The translations under genes were made by a program, and so were the position numbers. The notes beneath the pieces are model-generated. The model made no database searches and was not told the DNA's origin. It saw nothing but the letters and a program-made list of their open reading frames with translations. Shown here one piece after another: positions 38,546 to 50,906 of a stretch of 64,000 nucleotides of DNA. Position 1 is the first letter of the stretch, and every line of letters starts with the position of its first letter. The stretch covers positions 2,063,984-2,127,983 of the forward strand of contig NC_092564.1 of assembly GCF_037975245.1 (NCBI RefSeq). The letters run 5' to 3'. This DNA is from Apostichopus japonicus. Its lineage: Eukaryota; Echinodermata; Holothuroidea; Aspidochirotida; Stichopodidae.

Positions 38546-38579
38546 TTTACTCGATGATTCTGTCAAAGTTGAAAAGCTG

Positions 38580-39904
38580 CTGAAAGATACACGATATAAT
38601 CAACGTTTTACGAGAAACAAGTCCGCACAATGTACGAGTTGGTAATAACCATATGACAAAGTTTTAATTTGGGATTTTGAGACGGTCGGATCTACATTAC
38701 TGTATGCGTTTAATCAGAATATAGTTTTGTAGGGACTTGTAATAGGGTGCGGGTCATGGGCGTCTGCGGAGTGGAGTGGGGAGCTAGGGGATATTAGAAT
38801 AGGAAACTTGAGAGCATGAATTATCTTAATATGCTATGCTTCCCGGGGTGTCGCATCCCTTCATTCTAGAGTGCCTTTATCAGAAAACATTACATATGTT
38901 ATAAAAGTGATAATATCACAGATAGGGTCCCCAGGGCCTCCACCCGGGGTTAGAATATATTCTGAAGAAATTGTAAAGCCAATACAAAGGATGCCGTCCT
39001 AGTTAGAAAATTGAGGGAAGAGGGCAGAAACATACTCATTTCCACCTGCCCCCAACTTTTCCAGACTAAGGACAATGCTTCCCATTTGAGCCCCTGTTTT
39101 AAGCAGTATAGTGTCATGCAATGACACCCCCTCTTCCCCCACCTCCATTGTAGGTCGGTGAAAGAAGTTCAGTCGGAGAATTTCAAAAGTTTAAAGTATT
39201 TATTAGCACAATCTTGCGTTTAGACCGAACTTAGACCTGATTTATAGTTTAAAAACGCCTCAGATTGTACCATCTGACCTCCAAATATTATTTTTCGGTG
39301 GAAGGATACCCATACCCCTACATGTGAGTCACATTCAACGAGTCCACAACCTCACGTCTCATTTTTAAAATCTTTGACCGGCCAACCTATAAAATTAGGT
39401 TCACGAATGCCTATACCTATTTGACATTTTGAATCCACCAACCCCCCCTCCCCCATCACACACACTAACACATACACGATTGAATCCAGTGCATGCAACT
39501 GTTTCTATACGCTTATATGAACTTCATTTGCAATACCCTGTTAATGGTAAACGGGTGGATTTCGTGCTTAAGTCAGTGGAGGTAAAGTTTCATTTGATTA
39601 CGGGAAACTTGGAGGCAAATTCTAGAAGTTTCAAAAGTTCTTTCGTAGAGGCTCTATATGTTTTATGTAGGCCTATCAGTTTCAGCCCCTATATCAGTGC
39701 CCCAATGTTTTAACTAAGAAAATTGAGGCACAGTCCCCAACACGGCCCGCCCACTCAGCTCATTCCCGCCCCTCCCCCTCCCAGCTACGCCCCCAGTAGG
39801 TCTGGGAAGGCCTGGGAAGTGCCATTTCTGGTAATCTGGGACGCATTTTTCACCAGATACACACAGAGAACACAGTTACTACTGTAATTCTTAAAGTTTT
39901 GTAC
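38580..39904. other. no gene recognised; hAT-family scrap near 39790-39855
   Basis: Upstream flank of copy B. A fragment AGGCCTGGGAAGTGCCATTT matches the interior of the hAT elements. Otherwise I see C-rich patches and no exon. Confidence 0.45.
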
Positions 39905-40385
39905 CGAAGTAAGAACTGGATCCGATTTTTCAGATTTGTCAGCACGATCCAGTATTTACTGTGGTACACATTGAATATGAAGTCTGCCCATGCTTCCCAT
40001 CTTGAGATTTCATGTTTACAAAGTTATCACAATTTGACCACTGGTGACCCCAGATGACCTTTGACCTCCACCAATAACAATATGCTTCTTGTACTTAATG
40101 TGGTACTTCTACACACTAAGTATGAAGTTGATCTGACCTTCCCTTCTTGAGATATCGTGATTACAAGGTTTTCATAATTTGATCCCTGGTGACCCCAAAT
40201 GACCTTTGACCCCCACAAAAACAATAGGCTTCTTGTACTTAATGTGTTACTTCTACACACCAAATATCAAATTGGTCTGACATTCCCTTCTTGAGATATC
40301 GTGTTTACAAGCTGGGCGCCAAAAACACACACACACACACACATACGCCATCATGAATGCATAGGTTACGATTATCATCGAAACC
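39905..40385 (+). repeat. dispersed repeat family C, locus 2
   Basis: About three tandem units carry TGACCTTTGACC, CTTCTTGTACTTAATGTG, TTCTTGAGATATCGTG and TTTACAAG, then a (CA)n tract and GGTTACGATTATCATCGAAA. One unit holds a perfect inverted DR1 word, TGACCTTTGACCT, at 40055-40067. Confidence 0.8.
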
Positions 40386-40417
40386 AAAAACACAAAATAC
40401 CGTAACAATATTTCCAA

Positions 40418-40850
40418 AATTATTCTTTTCAACACCTCAATCACTGCTACTCCCAATGCAACCTCCCTCGGTACAACTTTCGCTAGCAAATTATCGTTTA
40501 ATCTGCACTGTAACAGAACTGCAGGACGCTGCTGCTCCCACCTTAAATCCATTCAAATCCTTTCACACAAATATAACTTCCCTCCGAAAACCATTATCCA
40601 AATCTATAAACCAAAAGTAAAACCGATTCTCAGTTACGGGAGCATCTCCCTGCTTACCATTTCTAATCCCAGTAAGCAAATTTTAAACAGATTCCACATC
40701 ACAGCTTTTCGACTTGCACTCAAAATCCCTTCCTAGCCTATATTGCTACTTCGCACGTTCTCCGTGCAGGAAACACAAAATATATTTTCACACTACTTGA
40801 AGAATTCAATACCAAGTTAAACAAAAACAACCTCGAGAACTACGCATGCC
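40418..40850 (+). pseudogene. decayed non-LTR reverse transcriptase fragment
   Basis: The frame from about 40428 reads ITATPNATSLGTTFASKL, then IIQIYKPKVKPILSYGS and LNRFHITAFRLALKIPS, and stops at about 40736. After a one-base shift it continues AYIATSHVLRAGNTKYIF to about 40840. The ILSYGS and AFRLALKIP motifs are typical of the region after the catalytic domain in non-LTR elements. No catalytic motif is left. Confidence 0.6.
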
Positions 40851-40925
40851 TGACGTTTCGATCCTAGCAGGATCTTCTTCAGAGGCTCCTCTGAAGAAGA
40901 TCCTGCTAGGATCGAAACGTCAGGC
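40848..40925. repeat. perfect 38-bp inverted repeat, 2-nt spacer
   Basis: Arms 40848-40885 and 40888-40925 are exact reverse complements around the spacer CT. The arm contains CTGAAGAAGATCCTGCTAGG followed by ATCGAAACGTC, which resembles the CUGANGA..GAAA hammerhead core found in Penelope-like retroelements. Confidence 0.9.
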
Positions 40926-42739
40926 CAACTTACTTTTACACATTCTATTACACAGGCTCTCTAGTGTATAAGCAGTTTGCTAACAGTTTTATTTTATTTT
41001 GATATAAAGAACAAAACAAACAATTCCGATAATGTCCGACTTATTAAAAACAAGAAGTATAGCAACCACTCCATTCCCAAACAATCGAAACCGTCCCTCT
41101 CCACAATCATGCAGTACTTAAAAATTCCTCTCCTTTAGAAATCCCTAATTGGCTCTTCGACTCCAACCTCGGGTATGTTTATGGCTATCTATACAACATA
41201 GGCCTAATTATATAAGACTTCATTTACCAGCAATTCCCTGACTGAACAAAGACAACTTTTCCAAGAAAAAAAAGTGTCTATTCTATAAAATAAAACAATC
41301 TTATCATTCCCCGTAGGACCTCTCGCGATGTCGACCAGGGGTTAAAATCCTTTTGCTACACCAATAACTAGGCCTAGCAAGAACCTGCCATGATGAACAT
41401 AAGAGGAAAACTGCCAAGCTACGCTAACTTATGACATAAACTAAAACCACATGACTGCACAATAGTCTACAATAGTTTACAAAAGCATTGGACTTGCTAA
41501 AGTCGTCGCTATGAGGGTGCACAGAACCAAATAACAGAACAAATACAAAGTTACACTCCACTACACTTGTAAGTAGACCACAATGAACCGTGGCAGACTG
41601 CTAACAAATGATGGTGCGGTGTTGCATTGCAAGTATGTACAGTAATATGATCCATTGTAAAAATGTTCCATAAAAATGTTCAAGGAAATATCTTACCTCA
41701 ACGTGTCTTGGCAGTGTATATATCAGTCTTTATCGTTCACCGAGCTTTTATCTAAGATGTATGCTCAATTTTAAAAGTAACCCCTCTCCCGACACTGACC
41801 GGTAGGCATGCAGGCTGGGTCCTAGGGGCCGGGTGCACCCTCCACTTTCAGACTAGCGTTCTCCCACCCTTACCCCTTAATTTGTCCCACTATCATGTGA
41901 ACAAGAAGTTCACAAGTAACATGCACATGAGTATTGTGCCCCTCCTTCAATTAGTGGTGCCCCTCAATAAATCATTGGTGCCCTCCAACTCGGAGTACCT
42001 GCTCCACAGGGGTCCCTACATTTCGTTCTAATCAAAATTTTGCATAGTGAACAATACAGAGGGCTGGGCTTTGTGTCTATGTATCTAGTTCAGGGTCTAA
42101 CGTAAGATTGTACATACTTACTTTTTATTAAACAAAATCCTACCAATTTCAACAATTTGTGAACAATTGCTATAGGATAATGGTTATGCGGGTTATGCAC
42201 CCGCAAATCACCAAGACCTCAATATTTTTTTTTGCGCAAATGCACTCTTCCAACCGCAGTCTACCACCCAGTCGATTCACTATAGCTCTGGTTTCACTTA
42301 TCTGAAACAAACGTTGCCGATCGAGGAAACAGTTACATTCATTAACTCACCGTGTGGAAGCTACCATGCGAAACCCGTACTGTTTACAGCTGTCGAGAAT
42401 TAGGCGATTGAAATGTTTACGAACTTTCATATCCCTGTATATGAAACTTCTCATTGCCATTCTGTATAAAATAATCCAATTTACGACATATGTACTGCAC
42501 GTTCACCAGTGTTGCGCAAACTACATCTACTTTCATGAAGGTTTGCTATGGCGTGAATACATACAATGTGCTACTATACACCGCTCATGTAAAAGAGTTC
42601 CGTTGAGGCCACGTATAGTTAAGTCTACATTTGTATTACATGTTGCATAGTACATGTAACGTGTGTTAGTTCAAGATATTGTAAACATGTATTTGTACCG
42701 CACGTAATCCGTTCAAAGGTACAGCGGGTGAACAATGCT
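40926..42739. other. no gene recognised
   Basis: AT-rich sequence with several short open frames (the longest is 98 codons at 42354-42650), none with a recognisable domain or splice support. Confidence 0.45.
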
Positions 42740-42741
42740 TA

Positions 42742-45700
42742 TAGTCCAGTCAATCTATGATTTAACCTTAAACAAATTGCAACAGAAGTTATTTCAACGC
42801 AAATTGATAGAATAAATTCGTCTTAGTAACATACTAAAAATCGACATTTGCCAATTTCCGAAATTTTGGCTAGAAAAAGAGACGGTTGTGTCGATTTTAC
42901 TAATGCTTCTTATCAGCTACAGTAAACAATTATATAGCCGTTGCCGTGGCTACAGCCTACTGCTTACACTCGCGCACGCTCGGTCACGAAAACCTTTGAC
43001 TTGAGCAAGGATGTAACGTTTTTGAGTCTTTGCTATCTGTTATCTGCGTGGAATGTTCAGGTTAGGAATAGATGTACATTTTTGTTATACGTAATAGCCA
43101 TTGCGTTTCTGTAGTGTAAAATCAATTGAATATAGCACAAAAAGAAAGAAAATAATCGAAAGAATAGCTTCGCTAAACTGGTGTTAGGCTGGTATTACAC
43201 ACAAAATACATGTACTGATGTAGCCTATATCACTGACATTGGAGGCCTAGTTACATTTAGACTTGGACCTTTTCTAAATTCGAACTCCATGCAAATAGAA
43301 CATTTGCTGGTGTATATTTTAATTTACCACAAGGTTACAAAGAAACCTAACCCCCAATTACCATTTACAAATGCAGTCTGGCTAGTTTCGCACGAAATAC
43401 GAACGTATAGGCTAGCATAACGTTAGGCCTAATGTTATAAGCGAATGAACGGTCGATAAAGGACGTAATATATTCCAATAAGTCTAACTGCATTCGTTAA
43501 AACAGCTGTAAAACCATAAAGTATATAAAACTTGCAAATAAAAAAAAGCGATTAAAACAGGCGTAGTCAGGGTTGCACTCGAAAGCAAAGGTTAGGCTTA
43601 TGCCGAGATTTCGAAAATTTTGTAGCTACGGATGCCTTTACGTACCATTAGTAATTACGTACAAATTGCTGGAAAAATGAAGAAATCATGGATTTTCTTT
43701 ATTGATCCACATTAAGTTTCATTTTTCATACATTACTATTAACCAAACCATTATTCATTCGGATTCTTTAGATAACAACCGCATTTTCATCGATGATTAA
43801 GATACAATCTTTGTAAACTTTGCAACATAATTGCATACTTTTGAAAATGTCGCTTAAGATAAACAAACGTGACTGTGTCGTCGTATGCTTTTCACTATTT
43901 GCTCTTTACGGGGTGTGGGGTGTCATTAGGTTGTATCCCTACCTTCATGCTCTATCAGTAACCTAGTGAACTAAGTAAAGTAAACCTGCACATATATCTT
44001 CATTGTACATTTTTGTATTTATTATTTTCTTTATGAGATGGACGTGTGCGTCATCTGTCAGATTTCTTTTGAAACTGACTGCGACCCTGACGTGACATTG
44101 CGAAAGAAGGGTGTTCAAGGTATTATTGAGGCAAGCCAAGAACGTGGTGATGAACTTACCATATCTGTTGGACAGAGGGTTCACCAAAAAATGTCGTAAA
44201 CCATATTGCAATAAACGATCCATTATTAGCGATTTGAAACCAAATGTAGAATGCGGTTTAAAGCGTAAATTACGTTCACAAACTGAACAGTTTTTGTTTG
44301 GTGAACACTGCTTTTTTTGTGGACAAAATGCTGAAGTGAACAGTAAAAAAGGTCATCAGGCCTACCCCGTCAAAACTTTTGAATTTCAAAGGAAAATTGA
44401 GTCGGCATGTGACGACCGCGGCCAAGATGACGAATGGGCTAAACAGGTGAAAGCCAGATTTTCACTTGTGAGCGATTTACATGCTGCAGATGCAATCTAT
44501 CACCAGGCATGCAGCGTTAATTTCAGAACACATAAGCAGCTTCCAAAGTTTTTTCAAGGTAATTCTAAGAGTAAACGAACCCCGAAGATGAACATCAAGC
44601 AGCCGCATTTATCAGAGTTGCGGAATATTTGAAAGAAAATGACGAAGTACAAGCTACTCTAACCGATCTAGTCGAAAAAATGAGAGAGTTTTGTACGAAC
44701 CCTTATAGCACTGTATACATGAGGAAAAGGCTACAAGATCACTTTGGCGATACAATTTTGATAACTGAGGTTAACGGCAAACCAAACGTTGTAACATTCA
44801 CAAACACAGTATGGTCAATTTTGCAAGAATTTTCAAAGAGACCACGGCATCAAGACGCATTTTCCGAGAAGTTGTTTATAGTAGAGGCTGCTGCAAAACT
44901 TATCAAAAGTGATATAAAGCAAATAGAAGCATCGCATTTGAGATATCCATCCTCATCAAGTGTGTCGTCAACTGAACAAAATCTAAAGTTTATTCCTGAC
45001 AGTTTGAAACTACTCTTAAACACTATTATGGTTGGAAAAGAGAATGATGTGAAAGTATCTTCAATTGAACACGCCCTCATCCAAGCTGCACGACCCAGGG
45101 TTTTGATGGCTCCTCTACAAATTGCATTAGGAATACAAATGCATCACCATTTTGGATCTCGGTTCCTAATAGATACTTTGAATAAACTGGGATTCTGTTC
45201 TTCGTATTCTGAAGTTCAAAGGTATGAATCGAGCCCAGCGGCATGCCAAGGAATCCATATGCCACCGATTGGTGCAGAACATTTTGTGCAATACGTTGCG
45301 GACAATGTGGATCATAATGTTAGGACCCTTGATGGGCACGGTTCTTTTCATCACGAAAGTCATCTAAAAGATTCAGCACGCCAATTTGTTCGTTTCCTCA
45401 ATCAAATCAATATCCCTCAATATATGACAATTCGTTTTTAATAAAGAGGGGAGTAGGGGGCATGCCCGACTAAAAAGAGAGGGAGCACACTGAAAAAATG
45501 TATAAATTGTTACAATTTTGTCACCCCGCGACCCACAAAAATAAAAAAATAAATGTTACTCTCTACCACCGTTCTATAGTTATCCCACCCCACCCTCCCC
45601 CCCCCCCCCAAAAAAAGCAAGTCACAAAACGAATCGCCGCTCGGTTAGAAAGTACTAATTGGCTACAGGAAGCGATGTGGGCACTGCAAGTTTAGCTCGA

Positions 45701-46335
45701 TTGCAAATGCATAGTATTCGCTGCTTATTTACAAAAAATGGCAATGTGTAAAGAAGTTAAATTTCAGTTTTAGTGATCAAATCCCTTGTTTTGTAAATCA
45801 AGAGATGCCCATACAATGTGATGTCAAAGGAGAGTCACATGTTTTCATACTATTTGCCAGGCAAGTACGTTTTTGATCAATACTCTTATGCCCACGCTAA
45901 AGTTATGTAAACATTGTTCACCTAAAATCATAAATTAATTAAATAAGGAAGAAGTTAGAAAACATAAACCTGCACGTACATAGTCCTCTCTTAACTTATG
46001 ATCACATGGCGATATGGAAAGCGCCCTCACTGTCGGATTCTTTACTATCTAATTTACAACCATTGTTCACTATTTAAAGGTACCGCCGTATGATTTGATT
46101 ATGCTTTTATTGTAATTAATGTCTTTAATGGCAATATATTAGAATATTTATTGAAAAAATAAACCCGCCGCCATTTTGTATAAAGACGCCATTTTGGTTG
46201 GGTTAGACAGTCAGGATCAATGTCGATTTTGGATATGATGTTTATAAGACACTTATCAGTCTAAAACTGCTAAAAAACATTCTGTTGCAATTTGTTTAAG
46301 GTTGAGCCATTTTTTGTCATAGATTGACTGGACTA
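42742..46335 (+). mobile_element. TIR-bounded DNA transposon 1 (about 3.6 kb)
   Basis: The ends TAGTCCAGTCAATCTATGA (42742-42760) and its exact reverse complement (46317-46335) face inward. Inverted homology continues through AACCTTAAACAAATTGCAAC and CAGAA, then more weakly to an AATCGACAT word about 110 bp in. The dinucleotide TA flanks both ends and may be the target duplication. Inside is one decayed coding region (44037-45441) plus non-coding sequence with no other gene. The superfamily is unknown to me. Confidence 0.75.
44037..45441 (+). pseudogene. transposon 1 cysteine-rich protein, N-terminal part, broken
   Basis: Starting at the ATG at 44037, the frame has CxxC (VCVICQ), a region ending in RVH near 44180, and then, after an apparent one-base insertion in an A run near 44190, KCRKPYCNKRSI, a second Cys pair HCFFCGQ near 44310, and YHQACSVNFR near 44503. 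A second frame change near 44580 leads to VAEYLKENDE, MAPLQIALGIQMHHHFGSRF, SYSEVQRYE and QYVADNVDHNVRTLDGHG. The frame then departs from the expected pattern and stops at 45441. Similar uncharacterised proteins are, to my recollection, numerous in marine invertebrate genomes and over 1,000 residues long. The paired Cys/His suggest zinc binding. No DDE triad is identified. At least two frameshifts and a C-terminal truncation make this copy dead. Confidence 0.65.
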
Positions 46336-47098
46336 TAGTGACGTTTAGAGGTCGTGCAACTGACCTACATAGAGTGTGACCACTTCCGACTTTGCAATTT
46401 CCCAAGATCAGGCCCCGAAAAATCCAAGAAATCCCAAGGGCACTGTACTGTATGGATATCTAGCAATATCTAGCGATAGGGATGAAAATCCTAAAATCTT
46501 CCCTTAACTGAAGGCAGATAAAGAATCGAAGCCTTCAGTGTGTAATGAACTTGAAACTGTGCGTCTTTCGAAATGAAAAGAATGTGGGGCAAAGTAGCCT
46601 AACTCCTATGGGCTCAGACCGTGCTAACCAGGTGGCCCCGACCAAAAGGGGGCCCCGCTATACTGAAGCACAGAAAAAGGGTATACCTATTTGGATAGGG
46701 AGGGCCCGTTTTACTGGGAAAGAAAAACTCATGCAAAGACTGAACAAGACAATATACATATTTTCACGTGATATGGAATACGGACATCATGATCATGGGC
46801 TCATTGGGTATTAATGTCTGTGTCGAGCTAGTTATGTTATTTATTATTATAATCGAAAACGAAGTATATTATTTAAAACCCAATTCCATCCAATGATGTA
46901 CTGAGTACAACATCGGGACATATGATTTTTTGAAAAATTCTAAAACAATAACCCACCACCCAACAGACTTGAAACTGCGTTCATTTGAAAAAGAAGGCAG
47001 GGCTTTCATATAAATATAATATAAAAGGTAAGAATAAAGATGCCTTCGGTGTATCTGGTAAGTAAAAAAGCACGGGAAATTAGGCTTAGATGGAGACA
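46336..47098. other. no gene recognised
   Basis: An open frame of 89 codons at 46545-46814 has no recognisable motif. The rest is AT-rich. Confidence 0.45.
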
Positions 47099-48425
47099 AA
47101 GTTTCAGCCGAAATTAGGTTTATGCTAAGGTTTGATTACTGTATTTGTAGTCTCCATTTTAATCCATACAGTATAGGGGGGCACTTGCCCACTCCCCCTG
47201 GAAAATCACAAATGAAAATAAAAGTTAAGCATTTGACATTTCAATGATTTCCCCCAACCGACAGTTCTCTAGTTATGTTCATTGCATACGGACCCATAAT
47301 GCATTACTGAAATTATTGAAAGTCAAAATCCTAAGACATGAGATCTCAAAATAACCGATGTGTAAATGCAACTTGAACGGGAAGTGTCTTTTCCGACGAT
47401 CTAGGAGTATTTTTTGGCAAAGAAATCGTTGTGCGCTCCGCGCCAACCGATGGTGGGGCTCCGCTTAGATAGTATCAAGTAGTGTGTTACACCTTTATGA
47501 CCTACTGACTCCCCCCCCCCCCTGTAAACATTTCTGAGGACGCCCTTGCTTAGACCTCCTGATAGGGGCCCCTTTGGGCCAGGAGCCCGCCAGGCTCATC
47601 GTTACACCCGGGTGGAGCATTACACAATAAACAGATAATAGTTACTTATTTCTGTCTCCTTTCAACTATTCGAATTTTTAAAGCAAACAGCAGATATCAC
47701 ATCATATCAGTGAGCAAGAAAATGGCGCTCCGGGATGAACAGCCTCCAACTGTAGATATGTGTAGTGTTCGGTTTCGGAAATATCTGGTATTTCTTCATT
47801 TCCTTCAACGAAGATTTTTAGTAGCCGTTATAAGAGGTTTTAATAGATGTACATCAATAAATTAACTGTGTCTGAATTTTCGAAAATTCCCTGACCACCA
47901 TTCTTCATCATTATTCCCTCCTTGCAATTTTTACCGGTTTGTTAGGGGTTGAAGGTTTTCCTGTATTGGTTGTCCTCAGATGAAAGTTTGTGCAACAATA
48001 TGGGTATGTTTTGAAGTGAATTTATTCACGAGAATTTGTGAATTTTCAAATTCTGAACAAATAATGGGCTTAAAACCTTGAAAGTGGGGCTTACGGGTAT
48101 TGTGGGCCGCGACGAAGAATCACCTACAAAAAGCAATGATCCACAGAAGATGCGGTGAGGTCGAACATGATGTGTGACTGGTGACATCTTCAAAAAGGTT
48201 ATGGATGAAAAAAACTATTGGGAAATTCTTGGTTCTCAGGCAGAAGTGTACATCTGGTTGGTCATTTCAAGCCCGAGAAGTGCCATTTCCGGTGATCTGG
48301 GGGGGGGGGGGGGTATCAAAACCAGAAATTATCTTGTACGCTGCGGTGGCGCTCCGCTAAGATAGTAATTCGCGCCCCCCCCCCCCCCCCCCCCGGTTAA
48401 AAAATCCTGGATACGCCCCTGATTA
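47099..48425 (+). repeat. long dispersed repeat D, locus 2
   Basis: Collinear with 18847-20180, with small indels and long C or G runs (47511-47522, 48300-48313, 48376-48394). It ends GGATACGCCCCTG at about 48421, a hAT-like terminus. The next 55 bp match 21783-21856 in inverted orientation. Confidence 0.85.
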
Positions 48426-48559
48426 CCATTGACATAATCATGATGAACACCTTTGCTAGCTTGGTAAATTTGGAACTATTTAATTATTCGCCCGCCTTGT
48501 CAGGTGACTGCACGTGATGTATCTTCACATGTCAATCATCACCAAAATCGGAATTTGGA

Positions 48560-49090
48560 ATATGTTAATGAGCTATATCGATGATATGTCGATTTAATTA
48601 GGTATATGTCAATTTGAGTTGCTAGAAACTGGTATAAGTCCAAGGCAATTGACTTCTACCGATTTAATTCGACATATCATCGATTTAAACTAGTAGATGT
48701 CGATTTAAATTGACATATACCGATTTATTTTACATATCATCGTTTTAAATTGGTATATGTCGATTTAAATATGTCGATTTAAACTGGTATAAGTCGAATT
48801 AAATTGGTATATGTCGATTTAAATTGACATATACCGATTTAATTCGACATATCATCGATTTAAACTGGTATATGTCGATTTAAATTGACATATACCGATT
48901 TATTTTACTTATCATCGATTTAAATTGTATATGTCGATTTAGATCGATGATATGTAGAATTAAACTGGTATATGTCGATTTAAATCGGTAGAAGTCAATT
49001 TAAGCTGCTGGAAACTAGTATATGTCGAAGGAAATTGGTATATGTCGATTTAATTCGGTATAAGTCGATTCCCCACAATTTGAGACTGAT
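48560..49090. repeat. palindromic CGATTTAAAT satellite, locus 2
   Basis: The same modular repeat as 22855-23325, preceded at both loci by CAGGTGACTNCACGTGATGT and ATGTCAATCATCACC, and followed by TTTGAGACTGATNGCCCGCC. The order of modules differs between the loci. Confidence 0.9.
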
Positions 49091-49095
49091 TGCCC

Positions 49096-50160
49096 GCCAT
49101 AGTGCTGTACTATTTTGGTAGGTTCTACTGCATACACCACTGCGCATAAACGTAAACGGTATATACTGTATTCAAATTTCAAACCAATCCGTTTTACTAT
49201 ATTCATTACAAGTTAACCCAGATTCAAATTTCTTACAAACATTTCAAATGGATGAGCGAACGATCTTGCTAGTCACTGTTTTACTGCTGATGTCGTATTT
49301 GAGGCTAATCCAACATCGAAGGCATTTAATATTAGGTCTTAACACCTAGGAAGGTATATGCGTATAGGCTAATGTAACGTCATGATATGCTAGGCCATAC
49401 GTAAGGGTTCTAGCCTTTTAGTAACTGCCGTAGCAACCGAGTCCAAAATCATCCGTTTCGAAGTAATCATAAATTACCGTTTTTTTGGCCTCTTCAAAAA
49501 CCTGTGAGTTTGGCGTACAATGAATTATAGTTTATTAGATTTAAGTGGACTGTCATTCAGTTTGTTCTAGTCTCACGAACTTAACGATGACTTTTATGCA
49601 GTGTTGGTCGAATCGGTGCGAAGAAAAATAAAATGTGTTTACGTATAGCTTCGTTAGGTAGTGTTTCTGTTAAGAAAGGCCCGGCCTGACATTTGAACAA
49701 ACACAACGTAGGTATACCCATGGAGCTATAAACAGCTCCATGGTATACCTCACGCCTACTGCACGTTCAAAAATACCAGCCAAATTACAACTGGATAGAG
49801 CGGATATTATAACTTAGTCGGAAATCTCAGGTCACCATAAGTCCGCGACCTTTCACATTACATTTATCAAGAACGCAAGAGGGATTGCAGAAACCCCGAA
49901 AGAAGGATTATTCTTTAAAACGCACGCAGACTTGAAGTACGAGTACGCGAGCGTTCACACAAACATACATACACACGTACACATGTATGCAAACACACAT
50001 ACACACACATGCACTCAAACCGATGAAAGCATCATACTTCTATGACATCGTGCAATAGCACCAACATAATATTGGGTTAAAATTATCACAAATTCATTTC
50101 TATCCAGAGCATATTTTTTTATTCAAAATGGTATCTTAAATGATTTGATTTAATAAGGGA
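49096..50160. other. no gene recognised; short inverted repeat
   Basis: Arms GGTATACCCATGGAGCT (49711-49727) and AGCTCCATGGTATACC (49734-49749) pair with one bulge around TATAAAC. A CA-rich patch lies at 49965-50015. No coding exon is evident. Confidence 0.5.
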
Positions 50161-50271
50161 TTAATCAACGGTCTAGCGTGCGTTACTCACAGGATTAATG
50201 CACGATCGGGGGATAATGCAAGCGATGCACGAGGGCGGAGCCCGAGTGCATCCAGCGATAGCATTAACATA
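50161..50271 (-). mobile_element. partial foldback element
   Basis: It matches the reverse complement of the right two thirds of the foldback at 61420-61585 (TCAACGGTCTAGCGTGCG to GCGATAGCATTAACA) but lacks the second arm. Confidence 0.8.
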
Positions 50272-50906
50272 ACAACTCCCTGTATATACGATTTGTGCAA
50301 ACAGATGAATATTTTTTTCAACTCCCTGGTTTAAAGTTGCAGGTAAAACGGCATGTCTATTAATTGTTTATATGAATGAGGAATTGTTATAACGGAACAC
50401 CATTACTCTTTTAGAGATGTGTAACCATTTTCATTAAAACTTTCCTAGCTTCCAAAATTGTTATTATTTTGAATTCTTATACATGAACTCATACTTTCAT
50501 TTGTGGCTTCATGATCTGTTACTAACAATGTGTTCAAATTTGTTGTATCACAGTGTTCTTGTGTTTAATTGTTTCTACCTGCAGGGTAAGTTGCATCACA
50601 TAATTTAAAAAACAAAAAAGCACCCACGGTTACAGTTTACCGTTAATCAATGAATCACAGGTAGTGATGTGTCTGTTGTATAAAGCTTTACAAGATTGAT
50701 TGCCCCACACAACAAACAATAACAACACCACTGAACTGAACAATGTGGCAACAAACACGTATGTAGATCCCACCCGTACAGTATCCCCACAAAGAAATGT
50801 GTAATACCCACACATTTATAGTACTCGTGTCCAGTTTTCTGCACTCGGACTTTAGACCAATTCCAATTTGGTATATCATCTTGCTTGGCAGATCTCTTAT
50901 TTCTGA

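Larger units (their letters stand above)
27309..38579 (-). other. exon map of decarboxylase copy B
   Basis: In gene order the exons are: 1 38579-38410 (coding from 38545), 2 37151-37026, 3 34632-34542, 4 33878-33772, 5 32832-32717, 6 31659-31580, 7 31275-31221, 8 30763-30647, 9 29513-29370, 10 28849-28647, 11 28098-28047, 12 27920-27831, 13 27488-27309 (stop 27311-27309). Coding lengths equal those of copy A. Introns hold a short GA repeat (28920-28937) and a 775-bp hAT element; otherwise they show no gene. An AG acceptor just upstream of 38579 again implies a 5' non-coding exon. Confidence 0.9.

Noticed and set aside
38336-38566. Decarboxylase copy B starting at the upstream TTG (38566)
   Set aside because: A non-AUG start is not needed; the in-frame ATG at 38545 matches the position of the ATG in copy A.
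42354-42650. 98-codon plus-strand frame
   Set aside because: No domain, repeat or splice evidence, and it lies in AT-rich flank outside transposon 1.
49967-50015. CA-rich stretch as a possible regulatory element
   Set aside because: A simple imperfect CA repeat, with nothing more specific visible.
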